Part shown: piece after piece, positions 41,823-53,300 of the stretch
Numbering within the stretch: the stretch's first letter is position 1
Layout of the letters: each line of letters opens with the position of its first letter
Source: Saccharicrinis sp.
GTDB lineage: Bacteria; Bacteroidota; Bacteroidia; Bacteroidales; Marinilabiliaceae
Length of the DNA stretch: 64,000 bases
Reading direction: 5' to 3'
NCBI GenBank assembly: GCA_024635555.1
Contig: JAGXIO010000073.1
Span: forward strand, 53,400-117,399
Program-made: the position numbers and the translations under genes
The notes under the pieces: generated by a model
The model's database searches: none
What the model saw: only the letters and a program-made list of their open reading frames with translations
Told to the model about the DNA's origin: nothing

Positions 41823-42857
41823 ATGATAAAACACAAAACAATGAAGATAAAACATGCCATATTATTAACGCTAACACTAACGGCCTTTACCTCTTGTATT
41901 CCTTTAAAACAATACCAGGAATTGCAAGAGAGCGAGAGGGAAAATAATGCGGAGCTAAAGCGAATGGAGCAAGGTTACCAGCGGATGGAGGTAGATAACA
42001 ACGAGTTAAATGCCGAAGTGAAGCGTTTAAAGCAGATGGTGGAGGCATTGCAAAAGGATACCATGCGTTTAGCTAAAGAAAATTGGAGTTTAAAGAGCCG
42101 CAACAAAGAGATGATGGCGCAATACAACGATCTTATGCAAAACTCTTCGGCTCTAAACGACTCACCCGAGTCGGCAAGGTTGTTGCAAAATTTACAACAA
42201 CTGCACCAACAATTGCAAGATAGAGAGGATGCATTGGTTAGAGCAGAGCGGGAATTGGCAGTCAAAAAACAAGGTATGGAAACAGCCTCTGCCAATTTGC
42301 GTGCAGTGGAGGCCGAACTCGAAGGCCGAAACAAGCGTCTCTTTGAGCTCGAAAGAGCCTTAACCGAAAAAGATTCGCTCATGAACGCGCTACGAACCAC
42401 CGTGGCCAATGCCCTTACCGATTTTGGCAGCGATGAGCTGGCTGTGCATATAAAAAACGGGAAGGTATATGTTTCCATGGAGGAGAAATTACTTTTTAGC
42501 TCGGGTAGTTATCAGGTGAGCAACATAGGTGTGGGCGCTTTAAAAAAGATTGCAGCGGTGCTGGAACAAAAATTAGATATCAACGTTTTGGTGGAAGGTC
42601 ATACGGATGATGTACCCTATAAAAGCACGGTTTTATTAGATAATTGGGATTTGAGTGTTAAAAGAGCCACATCGGTTACACGTATCATATTGCAAAACTC
42701 ATCTATTAATGCCTCAAGGGTAACAGCAGCCGGAAGAAGCGAATATGTGCCATTAGATGCTTCTAAAACTGCGGATGCCAGAAGGAAAAACCGAAGAACA
42801 GAAATTATTTTATCTCCAAATCTTGATCAAGTATTCGATTTATTACAAGCCAATTAA
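41823..42857 (+). CDS. OmpA-family envelope protein with coiled-coil region
   Basis: 344 aa; lipobox-like LTAFTSCIPLK; long coiled coil; VLVEGHTDDVPYKS...DNWDLSVKRATSV...RRKNRRTEIIL. Confidence 0.92.
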   Translation: MIKHKTMKIKHAILLTLTLTAFTSCIPLKQYQELQESERENNAELKRMEQGYQRMEVDNNELNAEVKRLKQMVEALQKDTMRLAKENWSLKSRNKEMMAQYNDLMQNSSALNDSPESARLLQNLQQLHQQLQDREDALVRAERELAVKKQGMETASANLRAVEAELEGRNKRLFELERALTEKDSLMNALRTTVANALTDFGSDELAVHIKNGKVYVSMEEKLLFSSGSYQVSNIGVGALKKIAAVLEQKLDINVLVEGHTDDVPYKSTVLLDNWDLSVKRATSVTRIILQNSSINASRVTAAGRSEYVPLDASKTADARRKNRRTEIILSPNLDQVFDLLQAN

Positions 42858-42900
42858 AAGTTTAGCAGCCCATAGTCTGCTGGCCGCAGCTTATCTGCGC

Positions 42901-43896
42901 ATGTTTAGTTTTGCACGTCTAGTTAATGCGGCAAAACTTTATTTATCGCATGGCATTAGTGTTTTTCTCAAAAAACTTCCACTAATACAGAACAGGCTTT
43001 GTGTTTGGGGTCATCCATTGGCACTAAGTATAGAGCCTATTAATGTGTGTAATTTAAAATGTCCGGAATGTCCTACTGGTATGGGCATACTTACCCGGCC
43101 AAAGGGAATGCTCACGGTCAATAGTTTCAAGCATATTATTGATGGTACGCATAAATCGTTATGGCATTTAAATATGTACTTTCAGGGCGAGCCCTATATG
43201 CACCCCGATTTTTTTGAATTGGTAAAAGAAGCGAAAAAGGCTCGTTTGGTGGTTGAAACATCCACCAACGGTCAGTTCCTTAATGATAAGCAAGCGGAAA
43301 AAACGGTGCAAAGTGGATTGGATGTGTTGGTGGTTTCATTGGATGGCACCACACAGGAGGTGTACGAGAAGTATCGGGTAGGAGGGGATGTTTCAAAAGT
43401 TATTGAAGGCGTTAAAAAATTGGTGAAGGCAAAAAAAGAAGCCCGCTCATATTATCCCATTATCAGACTCCAATTCTTGGCTTTTTCGCACAATCAACAT
43501 CAAATTAAGGATTTTGAGCAGATGGCATGGCAGCTGGGTGTTGATATGGTGGAAGTAAAACGGGCACAGGTGTACAATGCCGACAAGAAAGAGCATTTGC
43601 TACCAACAGTAAAAAACCTGTCACGCTACCAAAGATTAAGCGATGGCTCGGTGCAGTTGAAGGGCAAGTTGCGTAATAATTGCTGGAAACATTGGAGCTC
43701 GGCAGTGGTAACTTGGAAAGGCGACGTGGTTCCCTGTTGCTTTGATAAGAATGCAGCGTATGTGATGGGAAATATGAAAAAGCAAAAACTAAGCGAAATT
43801 TGGTCGAAATCGGTGTATAATCAGTTTCGCCATAAGGTACTGAACGAACAAAAAAAAATAGATATCTGTAATAATTGCCCCCTTAGTAGAAAGTAA
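42901..43896 (+). CDS. Radical SAM protein with SPASM-type C-terminus
   Basis: SIEPINVCNLKCPECPTGMG (CxxxCxxC-like), GDVVPCCFDKNAAYVMGN, IDICNNCPL. Start moved to 42901; the 42757 start overlaps the OmpA gene. Confidence 0.88.
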   Translation: MFSFARLVNAAKLYLSHGISVFLKKLPLIQNRLCVWGHPLALSIEPINVCNLKCPECPTGMGILTRPKGMLTVNSFKHIIDGTHKSLWHLNMYFQGEPYMHPDFFELVKEAKKARLVVETSTNGQFLNDKQAEKTVQSGLDVLVVSLDGTTQEVYEKYRVGGDVSKVIEGVKKLVKAKKEARSYYPIIRLQFLAFSHNQHQIKDFEQMAWQLGVDMVEVKRAQVYNADKKEHLLPTVKNLSRYQRLSDGSVQLKGKLRNNCWKHWSSAVVTWKGDVVPCCFDKNAAYVMGNMKKQKLSEIWSKSVYNQFRHKVLNEQKKIDICNNCPLSRK

Positions 43897-44065
43897 AATT
43901 TTTATAAATTGTTGGGTGGAGTAAAACCCCAGGTGAAACTGTTGTAGTTTTTGATGAGTTTGAATTTGATATAAACTGGTTTTTTTTATCTTTATGCCTC
44001 ATAAAGGGGCGGATAGTATACTAAAGGTGCAGGACATATTATAAATGCCCTGCTTTTTATTTATG

Positions 44066-45886
44066 ACAACAAAACAAAGTAAAACAGCACGTAGGCTTAA
44101 TGTGTGGATTAAAAGGAAGTTAGGGCCAACAACTGTTCCTTCGGAGGGAGGTGTTCATTACTGGCGCGAACGGGTGTTCCACTATTTTACCTTAGCCTTT
44201 ATGGCGATTGGTTTAATGGTTTATCTCTACTATACTATCTCTTTTCTGCAAAATAATAGCTTCTTATTGGCCGTAATGAGCACTTTTATATTTTTAAGTG
44301 TTGTATTTGTGGGTACAGTAAAGAATTTTCCTTTCCGGCTCAGGGTCTTATGGGTTTTACTTTCCGTTTATATTTTGGCAGGTCTCTTGTTTGTTCTAAA
44401 CACGTTTCCTTCGTTAGGTTTTGTCATGTTGTTGTCCTTTTCAATGTTGTCGGGGATGCTCTTGGGTCGTAAAGCGGGTATTTATTCAATAGTTTTTAAC
44501 GCTGCCATGTTATTGGCGTTGGCCGCATTACATCAGGCCAAATTTATCACCGTGGATATATTGCTGAACGTGACTTTTTCCGATTACTTGAATTTGGGAA
44601 TTGTTTTTCTCTTTATAAACATTGCCACACTGTTTCCCTTAGTTTCTTTTATCAATGCCATGAGCTTTAGTTTGGAGAAAGAGTTACGGTATCAAAATAT
44701 TCTGAGCCAAGAGCGCGAAAAATTAATGCGAGCTGTAGTTAAGGCCGAAGAGTCCGATGTGTTGAAAAGCTCTTTTTTGTCTAACATGTCCCACGAAGTG
44801 CGAACCCCGATGAATGCCATACTGGGTTTTAGCAATTTGCTGTCGCACAAAGAAATCAGTGCTGTTGAAAAAGAAGAGTTCGTAAATTTAATTAATCTCA
44901 ACGTAAAAAACCTCTTGACCATTGTAGAGGATTTGATTGATATTTCAAAGATTGACACAGGACAATTACAAGTACGCAATTCAGCTGTGTGTTTGCACGA
45001 TGTGCTTCAGGAGGTGTACGAAAGCTTTAACAATGATATAAAGCGAAGAGGGCAGTTGAATATTAAGCTGTATTTAAAGGAAGGTATCGCCGACAAAAAT
45101 ACGATGGTGCTTACTGATGGCACACGCTTAAAACAAGTACTTGCAAATTTGGTGGGCAATGGCATCAAGTTTACCGACAGAGGTTTTGTGGAGTTTGGCT
45201 ATGAGCTCATCAATGAGGGACTGCTTCAGTTTTACGTTAAGGATACCGGCATAGGACTGCCCGTGGGCAAGGAAGAGCGTATATTTGAACGATTCTATAA
45301 ATTTTCCGAAGGGCGTCAGACACTTTATGGCGGAACGGGTATCGGCCTCTCACTGGTTAAAGATTTACTGGAGTTGATGGGCGGGAAAATATGGATTGAA
45401 TCAGAACCTAACGTGGGTACTTCCTTTTATTTTACCATTCCTTTTCACAAGGTGAGTAATGCCAATCATAAATACAAAGAAAATAATAAAGTTGAGGTAT
45501 ATAATTGGGAGGGAAAAACTTTTTTGATTGCTGAGGACGAAGAAGATAATTTTAGGTATCTCGAAGTGGCGTTGTCTATATCTAACGCCAGTTTAATATG
45601 GGCTCGCACGGGTGTTGAGGCTGTTGAAATATTTAAGCGCATCGGCAATATCGATTTGGTTTTGATGGATATTAAAATGCCCGAAATGGATGGCTACGTA
45701 GCTACCCACGAAATAAAAAAAATAAATTCCAAGGTTCCTGTAATTGCCCAAACGGCCTATGCCATGTCCGAGGAACGTGAAAAATCTGTTTTGGCAGGCT
45801 GCGACGATTATATCGCTAAGCCTATTGGCTACGAGGATCTTTTAAATATTATTCACAAGTATGTGCCCGGTGTTGGGCAATCCTAA
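44066..45886 (+). CDS. Hybrid sensor histidine kinase / response regulator with N-terminal TM domain
   Basis: SFLSNMSHEVRTPMNAILGFSNLL; HATPase GGTGIGLSLVKDLLELMGG; REC DLVLMDIKMPEMDGY. Confidence 0.94.
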   Translation, partial: TTKQSKTARRLNVWIKRKLGPTTVPSEGGVHYWRERVFHYFTLAFMAIGLMVYLYYTISFLQNNSFLLAVMSTFIFLSVVFVGTVKNFPFRLRVLWVLLSVYILAGLLFVLNTFPSLGFVMLLSFSMLSGMLLGRKAGIYSIVFNAAMLLALAALHQAKFITVDILLNVTFSDYLNLGIVFLFINIATLFPLVSFINAMSFSLEKELRYQNILSQEREKLMRAVVKAEESDVLKSSFLSNMSHEVRTPMNAILGFSNLLSHKEISAVEKEEFVNLINLNVKNLLTIVEDLIDISKIDTGQLQVRNSAVCLHDVLQEVYESFNNDIKRRGQLNIKLYLKEGIADKNTMVLTDGTRLKQVLANLVGNGIKFTDRGFVEFGYELINEGLLQFYVKDTGIGLPVGKEERIFERFYKFSEGRQTLYGGTGIGLSLVKDLLELMGGKIWIESEPNVGTSFYFTIPFHKVSNANHKYKENNKVEVYNWEGKTFLIAEDEEDNFRYLEVALSISNASLIWARTGVEAVEIFKRIGNIDLVLMDIKMPEMDGYVATHEIKKINSKVPVIAQTAYAMSEEREKSVLAGCDDYIAKPIGYEDLLNIIHKYVPGVGQS

Positions 45887-45931
45887 TTAAAGAGGCAGTT
45901 GAAATTTGCCAGTAAGATTTATAAAAAAAAA

Positions 45932-45964
45932 ATAAGGTTTCAACTTGGATAGCTGAAACCTTAT
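45932..45964. terminator. Hairpin terminator (bidirectional candidate)
   Basis: ATAAGGTTTCAaCTTGGATAGcTGAAACCTTAT. Confidence 0.65.
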
Positions 45965-45989
45965 GAATAATTCTTAAACTAGGTAAAGA

Positions 45990-46553
45990 TTATATCGTCA
46001 AAATATCTTTTTCCTTAATGTTTATGTGGTTTTCTATAATAACAGAGTAGGAGTCTGTCAATTTCTGAACATCTAATTCTGCATCTTTCTGGGTGTCTTC
46101 GGCCAAACCATCTTTCATCATCTTTTTTAACTCCTCGTTGGCTTCTCTTCTGATGTTACGCAGGCTTATGCGCGCTTCTTCGGCTTCCCTTTTCACTTGC
46201 TTAACCAAATCTCTACGCCTTTCTTCGGTTAATGGAGGTACATTAATACGTATCAATTCTCCGTTGTTTTCGGGGTTTAATCCTAAATTAGCTGCCATAA
46301 TAGCTTTTTCAATTGGTACTATCATTGGTTTTTCCCAAGGCTGTATGGCAATAGTTCTTGGATCCGGCGTGTTAATATTGGCCACTTGTTGCAGAGGAGT
46401 CATCGATCCATAATAGTCAACCATAATACCCTCAAGCATTCCAGGGTTAGCCTTTCCTGCTCTAACTTTAATTAGCTGGTGATCCAGATGTTCTATTGTT
46501 TTGTCCATCTTTTCCTTGGTCACATCCATTAAAAATTCAATTTCTTCGCTCAT
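45990..46553 (-). CDS. frr: Ribosome recycling factor
   Basis: 187 aa; VRAGKANPGMLEGIMVDYYGSMTPLQQVANI; PPLTEERRRDLVKQVK. Confidence 0.98.
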   Translation of the reverse strand: MSEEIEFLMDVTKEKMDKTIEHLDHQLIKVRAGKANPGMLEGIMVDYYGSMTPLQQVANINTPDPRTIAIQPWEKPMIVPIEKAIMAANLGLNPENNGELIRINVPPLTEERRRDLVKQVKREAEEARISLRNIRREANEELKKMMKDGLAEDTQKDAELDVQKLTDSYSVIIENHINIKEKDILTI

Positions 46554-46880
46554 GGGATAGTTTATTTTGCTGCATTATGTTTTTTAAATGAGGTAACATT
46601 ACAATATCTTTGGATAACTTAATATCTGATGGCAAAAATATAAAACTTTGCCTTAATTAAAAAGTGGGGAAGTCGGTGGTTTTTTCGCTTCGCAACGAAA
46701 ACTAAAAGATTAAATTAATGTTTATTAAACTTTGATGAGTATTTTAAACAATAAAAGGATGTTTAGTTTAGTTTTTTTTGTTTGTCTATTTTTATCTATA
46801 TCTAATAAAGCGCTGATTATAAGTGAGAAATAATACATACTTAGAAGGATTTTAAATAGAGATTTATTTCTTTATTACCA

Positions 46881-46910
46881 TTGCAAAACAACGCTAACAT
46901 ACTACCTTTG
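46881..46910 (+). promoter_or_regulatory. Bacteroidota-type promoter upstream of sdhC
   Basis: TTG (46881-46883), 19-nt spacer, TACCTTTG (46903-46910). Confidence 0.65.
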
Positions 46911-46963
46911 CAACTGCAAAAATCAAAATTCAATATCATTTAGAGATTTAAATATTAAACTGT

Positions 46964-47665
46964 ATGAGTAATTTATTTTGTTCCTCAATTGGGAAGAAGC
47001 TGCTGATGAGCTTGTCGGGGCTCTTTTTAATTACCTTTTTGGTGATACACCTTACGGTGAATTCTTTGCTTTTATTCGACGGAAGCGGAGATCTGTTTAA
47101 TGCAGCGGCCCATTTTATGGGTACCAATCCTTTGATTAGGATTATGGAACCTTTATTGGGTCTCGGTTTTTTTGTGCACATCCTATACGGAAGCTTGCTG
47201 ACTGCACAAAACAACAAAGCACGCGGCAACGACAAGTATAGTTCCGGCAACAAAACAACGGAGGTGATGTGGGCCTCTAAAAACATGTGGGTGCTCGGAC
47301 TTACTATCTTAGCTTTTTTGGTTGTTCACATATGGCAATTTTATGTAAAGATGAAGATTACTGGCGATCCGCTTTTGGCGCACACCGTTATTGATGTAGC
47401 CGGGGTAGAAACACAGGTTGAAAATGCCTATGCCCTTGTTAATGCCACTTTTTCGCAGCTTTGGGTAGTGATACTTTATGTGTTGGGATCATTAGGTTTG
47501 GCTTTGCATCTTACGCACGGTTTTTGGTCGGCATTTCAGTCGCTGGGAGCCAGCAACGATATCTGGCGTAAACGTTTGACCGTTGTAGGTGTAGTGTTCG
47601 CATGGGTGATTGGCATCGGATTTTCAATTATCGCTATTGCACAGTTTTTATTTTTTCAATCTTAA
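46964..47665 (+). CDS. sdhC: Succinate dehydrogenase/fumarate reductase cytochrome b subunit
   Basis: 233 aa membrane protein directly upstream of the flavoprotein and Fe-S subunits. Confidence 0.93.
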   Translation: MSNLFCSSIGKKLLMSLSGLFLITFLVIHLTVNSLLLFDGSGDLFNAAAHFMGTNPLIRIMEPLLGLGFFVHILYGSLLTAQNNKARGNDKYSSGNKTTEVMWASKNMWVLGLTILAFLVVHIWQFYVKMKITGDPLLAHTVIDVAGVETQVENAYALVNATFSQLWVVILYVLGSLGLALHLTHGFWSAFQSLGASNDIWRKRLTVVGVVFAWVIGIGFSIIAIAQFLFFQS

Positions 47666-47686
47666 TCCATTATTAATAGTTGAGAT

Positions 47687-49624
47687 ATGAAGTTAGATTC
47701 AAGGATACCCCAAGGGCCATTGGCTAAAAAATGGGAAAATTATAAGAATAACCAAAAGTTGGTTAACCCCTCAAACAAACGAAACCTCGATATTATTGTT
47801 GTGGGTACGGGATTGGCTGGAGCCTCGGCTGCAGCTTCCTTTGGTGAAATGGGTTTTAAAGTAAAAAGCTTTACTATTCAGGATTCACCGCGTCGTGCAC
47901 ATTCTATTGCCGCGCAGGGAGGTATTAATGCTGCCAAAAACTATCCCAATGATGGTGACTCAGTTCATCGTTTGTTTTACGATACCGTAAAAGGAGGTGA
48001 TTATCGTGCTCGTGAGGCCAACGTTTATCGTTTGGCACAAGTAAGCAACGACATCATCGACCAATGTGTAGCACAAGGCGTTCCTTTTGCCCGCGAATAT
48101 GGTGGACTGCTCGATAATCGTTCGTTTGGTGGAGCACAGGTGAGCCGTACTTTTTATGCCAAAGGACAAACCGGACAGCAGCTTTTAATTGGTGCATATC
48201 AATCGTTGATGCGTCAGGTTAATGCAGGTACCGTTGATTTACATACTCGCACCGAAATTGTTGAGATTGTAATCGTAAATGGCAAGGCACGTGGCGTTAT
48301 TGCTCGCAATTTGGTTACAGGCGAGTTTACCCGTCACTTTGCCCATGCCGTAGTGTTGGCCACCGGAGGATATGGAAATACCTTCTTCCTAAGTACCAAT
48401 GCCATGGGTTCTAACGGATCCGCTCTTATCAAGGCATTCGAAAAAGGAGCTGCTTTTGCAAATCCTTGTTTCGCACAGATTCACCCTACTTGTATTCCGG
48501 TTCACGGCGAGTTCCAGTCAAAATTAACTTTGATGTCGGAGTCGTTGCGTAACGATGGTCGTATCTGGGTTCCTAAAAAGAAAGAAGATGCTGAGGCCAT
48601 ACGTGCCAATACACTTAAACCAACAGATATAAAAGAAGAGGACAGGGATTACTATTTGGAAAGAAGATATCCAGCTTTCGGTAACTTGGTGCCCCGCGAC
48701 GTGGCTTCACGTGCTGCTAAAGAAAGATGCGATGCCGGCTTTGGCGTTGGCGCTACCGGATTGGCTGTTTATTTGGATTTCAAATCGTCTATCGAGCGTT
48801 TGGGTGAAGAAACTATCCGTTCACGTTATGGAAACCTTTTCCAGATGTACGACAAAATTGTAGACGACAACCCATACGAAACACCCATGATGATATATCC
48901 TGCCATCCATTACACGATGGGCGGTATCTGGGTAGATTACGAATTGCAGACAACCGTACCTGGATTGTTTGCTGCAGGTGAAGCTAACTTCTCCGACCAC
49001 GGTGCAAACCGCTTAGGAGCTTCGGCTCTGATGCAAGGATTGGCCGATGGATATTTTGTTCTGCCTTATACTATTCAAAACTATTTGGCCGACGATATCC
49101 GCACACCTAGGATGACGGGTGAAGAAAAAGAATTTGTTGACGCCGAGAATGCTGCTAAAGCTAAGTTTGAAAAAATATTAGCAGTTAAAGGTAACCGCAC
49201 TGTGGATAACCTGCACAAAGAGCTTGGATTGGTGATGTGGGATTTTGTGGGAATGGCTCGCAACAAAGAAGGTTTACAACATGCTATCGAAAGAATTGGT
49301 GAAATCAAAAAGGAATTCTGGACTAATGTTAAGATTCCCGGAACAACCAGTGGTATGAACGTAGAGTTAGAAAAAGCATCTCGTTTGTCCGACTTTATAA
49401 CTATTGGCGACCTGATGGCACGTGATGCACTGCAACGCGAGGAATCGTGTGGTGGACACTTCCGTGAGGAGTTCCAAACAGAAGAAGGTGAAGCACTGCG
49501 CCAAGACGAAGCGTTTGCTTATGCCGCCTGTTGGATGTATCAGGGCGAAAATAACGCTCCTGTAATGGAGAAGGAAGACCTTACTTTTGATGTGGTTAAA
49601 ATCGCTCAGCGAAACTACAAATAA
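47687..49624 (+). CDS. sdhA: Succinate dehydrogenase/fumarate reductase flavoprotein subunit
   Basis: 645 aa; [65 protein letters not shown]. Confidence 0.97.
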   Translation: MKLDSRIPQGPLAKKWENYKNNQKLVNPSNKRNLDIIVVGTGLAGASAAASFGEMGFKVKSFTIQDSPRRAHSIAAQGGINAAKNYPNDGDSVHRLFYDTVKGGDYRAREANVYRLAQVSNDIIDQCVAQGVPFAREYGGLLDNRSFGGAQVSRTFYAKGQTGQQLLIGAYQSLMRQVNAGTVDLHTRTEIVEIVIVNGKARGVIARNLVTGEFTRHFAHAVVLATGGYGNTFFLSTNAMGSNGSALIKAFEKGAAFANPCFAQIHPTCIPVHGEFQSKLTLMSESLRNDGRIWVPKKKEDAEAIRANTLKPTDIKEEDRDYYLERRYPAFGNLVPRDVASRAAKERCDAGFGVGATGLAVYLDFKSSIERLGEETIRSRYGNLFQMYDKIVDDNPYETPMMIYPAIHYTMGGIWVDYELQTTVPGLFAAGEANFSDHGANRLGASALMQGLADGYFVLPYTIQNYLADDIRTPRMTGEEKEFVDAENAAKAKFEKILAVKGNRTVDNLHKELGLVMWDFVGMARNKEGLQHAIERIGEIKKEFWTNVKIPGTTSGMNVELEKASRLSDFITIGDLMARDALQREESCGGHFREEFQTEEGEALRQDEAFAYAACWMYQGENNAPVMEKEDLTFDVVKIAQRNYK

Positions 49625-49665
49625 GGGTGTGTGTTAATTGAGGTTCAATAGTTATACTGAAGAAA

Positions 49666-50421
49666 ATGGATAATAATTTAAGTTTAACCCTAAAGATTTG
49701 GCGTCAGAACGATGCAAAGGCTAAAGGTCGTTTTGAAACATACAGTTTAGATAAAGTATCGCCCGATTCATCATTCCTCGAAATGATGGACATTTTAAAT
49801 GAGCAGCTTGTCAATGAAGATAAGGAACCCTTAGCCTTTGACCACGATTGTCGCGAAGGTATCTGTGGTATGTGCTCGTTATATATTAACGGACGCCCAC
49901 ATGGACCGGATGATGATATTACCACTTGTCAGCTGCACATGCGTAGATTTAAAGATGGTGAAACCATTACCATTGAGCCATGGAGATCGGCCGGATTCCC
50001 TGTAATTAAGGATTTAATTGTAAACCGTAGCGGTTTCGATCAAATTATTGCAGCAGGTGGATATACTTCGGTAAGCACCGGAGGTGTGCCCGATGCCAAT
50101 GCCATACCCATCCCCAAGCCCGATGCCGATGAGGCAATGGATGCCGCATCATGTATTGGTTGTGGTGCATGTGTGGCTGCATGTAAAAACGGATCGGCTA
50201 TGTTGTTTGTTTCGGCAAAAGTAAGCCACTTGGCACTATTACCACAAGGTAAGGTAGAAGCTGTACGCCGTGCCAAATCTATGGTAAGTAAAATGGACGA
50301 GCTGGGCTTTGGTAACTGCACCAACACAGGTGCCTGCGAAGTGGAATGCCCCAAAGGAATTTCAATAGCGAACATTGCCCGCTTAAATCGTGAGTATTTA
50401 TGTGCTAAGATACAGGACTAA
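49666..50421 (+). CDS. sdhB: Succinate dehydrogenase/fumarate reductase iron-sulfur subunit
   Basis: 251 aa; [41 protein letters not shown]. Confidence 0.97.
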   Translation: MDNNLSLTLKIWRQNDAKAKGRFETYSLDKVSPDSSFLEMMDILNEQLVNEDKEPLAFDHDCREGICGMCSLYINGRPHGPDDDITTCQLHMRRFKDGETITIEPWRSAGFPVIKDLIVNRSGFDQIIAAGGYTSVSTGGVPDANAIPIPKPDADEAMDAASCIGCGACVAACKNGSAMLFVSAKVSHLALLPQGKVEAVRRAKSMVSKMDELGFGNCTNTGACEVECPKGISIANIARLNREYLCAKIQD

Positions 50422-50455
50422 GTTTTTTTAGAGAATTATAAACGCGACATTTAAA

Positions 50456-50495
50456 ACAACGGCGGCTTTGATATCAGAGCCGCCGTTGTTTTTTT
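50456..50495 (+). terminator. Strong Rho-independent terminator
   Basis: AACAACGGCGGCT...AGCCGCCGTTGTT followed by TTTTT. Confidence 0.9.
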
Positions 50496-50564
50496 AGGTC
50501 AACTAATGAAATTTATCAGTTTTAAATTCCCATAGATTCTTTAATTTGGCACCCAAACTTTTAA

Positions 50565-52685
50565 ATGAGTATCCATATGCAAAAACAAACTATTTTAATT
50601 TTGTTTGCACTCATCATAGCTATGAGCGCATGTAAAACAGAGACAACCATGAACACGAATCCGTTTTTTAACGAATACGATACCCCTTTTGGTATTGCCC
50701 CTTTTTCTCAAATAAAGCCGGAGCATTACAAACCTGCCTTCGAGGCTGGCATAAAAGAGCAACAGCAAAATGTTGCGCTTATTGTTGAAAATGCCGAGGA
50801 ACCAACCTTTGCAAACACAGTTGAGGCACTCGAATACAGCGGGCCGCTGTTGACAAAAGTGAGCAGTGTATTTTACAACCTCACCAGCGCCAATACCAAT
50901 GATGAGTTAAAAGAAATAGCCAAGGATTTAGCTCCTTTGATGTCAAAGCAAAACGATGATATATATTTGAACGAGGACTTGTTTAAACGCATCAAAACCC
51001 TTTATGACAAAAAGGAGGAACTATCACTATCCGGCGAACAGGCGATGTTGCTGGAAAAATCATATGAGGCTTTTGAACGTGGCGGTGCTAACTTACCTGC
51101 CGAATCAAAAGACGAGTTCAGAAAAGTAAATGAAGAACTCTCATTGTTAACACTAAAGTTTGGCGATAACATACTTAATGAAACCAACAATTATAAGTTG
51201 GTGGTTGAAAATGAGGATGACCTTGCCGGACTTACCAAAGGCCAGATTGACGCTGCCGCCAAAGCGGCCAAAGATAACGGGCAGGAAGGTAAATGGGTTT
51301 TTACAACTCAAAATGCCAGTATTTTCCCCTTTTTGCAAAACTCATCCAACAGAGCATTGCGCGAAGAATTGTTTAAAGCCTACATAAATCGTGGCGACAA
51401 TGGAAATGAATTTGACAACAACGAAAACATCAAAAAAATTGCTTCGTTGCGTTTAAAAAGAGCGCAATTGCTGGGCTACGAAAACCACGCTTCTTTTATT
51501 TTGGAGGAGAATATGGCCAAAACACCCGAGGTGGTGAATGCAAAATTGGCCTTTTTAATGGAGAAATCGCTTCGTATGGCCAAAAAGGAAATTGCCGACA
51601 TGCAAAAAATCATTGATGCTGAGGATGGTGGTTTTAATTTAGAGCCTTGGGATTGGTGGTATTATGCCGAAAAAGTTAAAAAGGAAAAATTCGATTTAGA
51701 CGAAAGCGAAATCAGACCTTATTTTGAGTTGAAAAATGTAGTAGATGGCATTCTTTATACTGCCAACCAACTCTACGGATTACAGTTCGAAAAACGAACC
51801 GACCTGCCAACCCCTCACCCCGATGCTATTTCGTTTGAGGTGAAAGAAGCCGACGGTGCGCCTGTGGGTATTCTGTTTATGGATTTTCATCCTCGAGAAA
51901 GCAAACGTGGTGGCGCGTGGATGAGCTCCTACCGTAAGCAGGAAGTGAAAGATGGTAAATCTATTACTCCAATCATCACTATGGTTTGCAACTTTACCAA
52001 TGCAACGGAAGATGCACCTGCCCTGTTGAGCTACGATGAAGTTTCAACCTTATTTCATGAGTTTGGACATGCCTTGCACGGACTGCTTTCGAAATGTCAA
52101 TATCCCACCTTATCAGGTACTGCCGTACCACGTGATTTTGTGGAACTTCCATCGCAAATTATGGAGCATTGGGCAGCCCAGCCCGAACTGTTAAAGGTGT
52201 ATGGAAAGCATTATAAAACGGGAGAGGTTATTTCGGATGAACTGATCACAAAAATTCAGAATAGCGCTAAGTTCAACCAAGGTTTTATTACTACCGAGTA
52301 TTTGGCAGCCGCTATATTAGATATGGATTACCATACCTTAACACAGCCTCTGGAGATGGATCCAAATGATTTTGAAAAAGAATCCTTAGCCAAGATGAAT
52401 CTCATGCCCGAAATAGTTTCGCGCTACAGAAGCACCTATTTCAATCATATTTTTTCGGGTGGATACTCGGCCGGATACTATGCCTACATTTGGTCGGCCA
52501 TACTTGATTCGGATGCTTTTCAGGCTTTTAGGGAGAATGGAATTTTTGACCAAGAAACAGCCACAAAGTTTCGTAAAAACGTGTTGGAAAAAGGAGGGAC
52601 AGAAGATCCTATGTTGCTGTACAAAAATTTTAGAGGTGCCGAACCCGACGAACAAGCTCTGTTAAACGACAGAGGATTGATTTAA
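50565..52685 (+). CDS. M3-family metallopeptidase (peptidyl-dipeptidase Dcp-like) lipoprotein
   Basis: 706 aa; HEFGHALHGLLSKC zinc motif; signal/lipobox IAMSACKTE. Confidence 0.93.
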   Translation: MSIHMQKQTILILFALIIAMSACKTETTMNTNPFFNEYDTPFGIAPFSQIKPEHYKPAFEAGIKEQQQNVALIVENAEEPTFANTVEALEYSGPLLTKVSSVFYNLTSANTNDELKEIAKDLAPLMSKQNDDIYLNEDLFKRIKTLYDKKEELSLSGEQAMLLEKSYEAFERGGANLPAESKDEFRKVNEELSLLTLKFGDNILNETNNYKLVVENEDDLAGLTKGQIDAAAKAAKDNGQEGKWVFTTQNASIFPFLQNSSNRALREELFKAYINRGDNGNEFDNNENIKKIASLRLKRAQLLGYENHASFILEENMAKTPEVVNAKLAFLMEKSLRMAKKEIADMQKIIDAEDGGFNLEPWDWWYYAEKVKKEKFDLDESEIRPYFELKNVVDGILYTANQLYGLQFEKRTDLPTPHPDAISFEVKEADGAPVGILFMDFHPRESKRGGAWMSSYRKQEVKDGKSITPIITMVCNFTNATEDAPALLSYDEVSTLFHEFGHALHGLLSKCQYPTLSGTAVPRDFVELPSQIMEHWAAQPELLKVYGKHYKTGEVISDELITKIQNSAKFNQGFITTEYLAAAILDMDYHTLTQPLEMDPNDFEKESLAKMNLMPEIVSRYRSTYFNHIFSGGYSAGYYAYIWSAILDSDAFQAFRENGIFDQETATKFRKNVLEKGGTEDPMLLYKNFRGAEPDEQALLNDRGLI

Positions 52686-52704
52686 GAATAGTTTAAATTA
52701 TCAC

Positions 52705-52743
52705 AAAAAAAGCCCGTTGTATTAATTGCAACGGGCTTTTTTA
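52705..52743 (+). terminator. Rho-independent terminator
   Basis: AAAAAAAGCCCGTTG...CAACGGGCTTTTTT. Confidence 0.88.
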
Positions 52744-52745
52744 AT

Positions 52746-53300
52746 GTGATTACTAATTCATCTGCCAAGAGCACGCTTATCTTACTTGATAATTTATTGA
52801 ATTGGGCAAAATCCCAAACAGATCAACTTATGTTTAGGCCTGCAAATTTTAACTTCTCCGATGTAGTTGGAGAAATTATAAAGCTAAAAACAACACAAGC
52901 TAAGGCTAAAGGTATTTCTTTAAATTATATATCCTTAGATGAAATGGTGGTTTTTGCAGATGAAAATATGCTGAAAGTAATTTTACGAAATTTAGTCTCC
53001 AATGCAATTAAATTTACAGAATATGGAGGGCAAGTAAATATATCAGCCAATAGAAAACAAGACTGTGTGGAAATTTCTGTCTCCGATACGGGTATTGGAA
53101 TGAGTAAAAAAAAGATTAAGGAGCTTTTTAATATATCTTTACATTCAACTAACAGAGGTACAGCAAATGAACATGGTTCTGGATTAGGATTGATGCTTTG
53201 CAAAGAATTTGTGGACAAACATAAAGGTAAAATTTGGGTCGAAAGCCAAGTTGGTAAGGGTAGTGATTTTAGATTTACTTTGCCACTGAAGAACGCTTGA
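52746..53300 (+). pseudogene. 5'-truncated sensor histidine kinase remnant (partial HisKA + HATPase_c)
   Basis: GTG-start ORF beginning directly after a terminator; LILLDNLLNWAKSQTDQLMFRP resembles the second HisKA helix; no phospho-His motif; complete HATPase (NLVSNAIKFTEYGG, DTGIGMSKKKI, GSGLGLMLCKEFVDKHKGKIWVES). Confidence 0.7.

Noticed and set aside
41975-42478. 167-aa minus-strand ORF
   Set aside because: Antisense to the coiled-coil part of the OmpA-family gene; Ser/Leu-rich mirror of repetitive codons.
42757-42900. N-terminal extension of the radical SAM ORF
   Set aside because: Overlaps the OmpA-family gene by 100 bp; the internal Met at 42901 gives a more plausible start.
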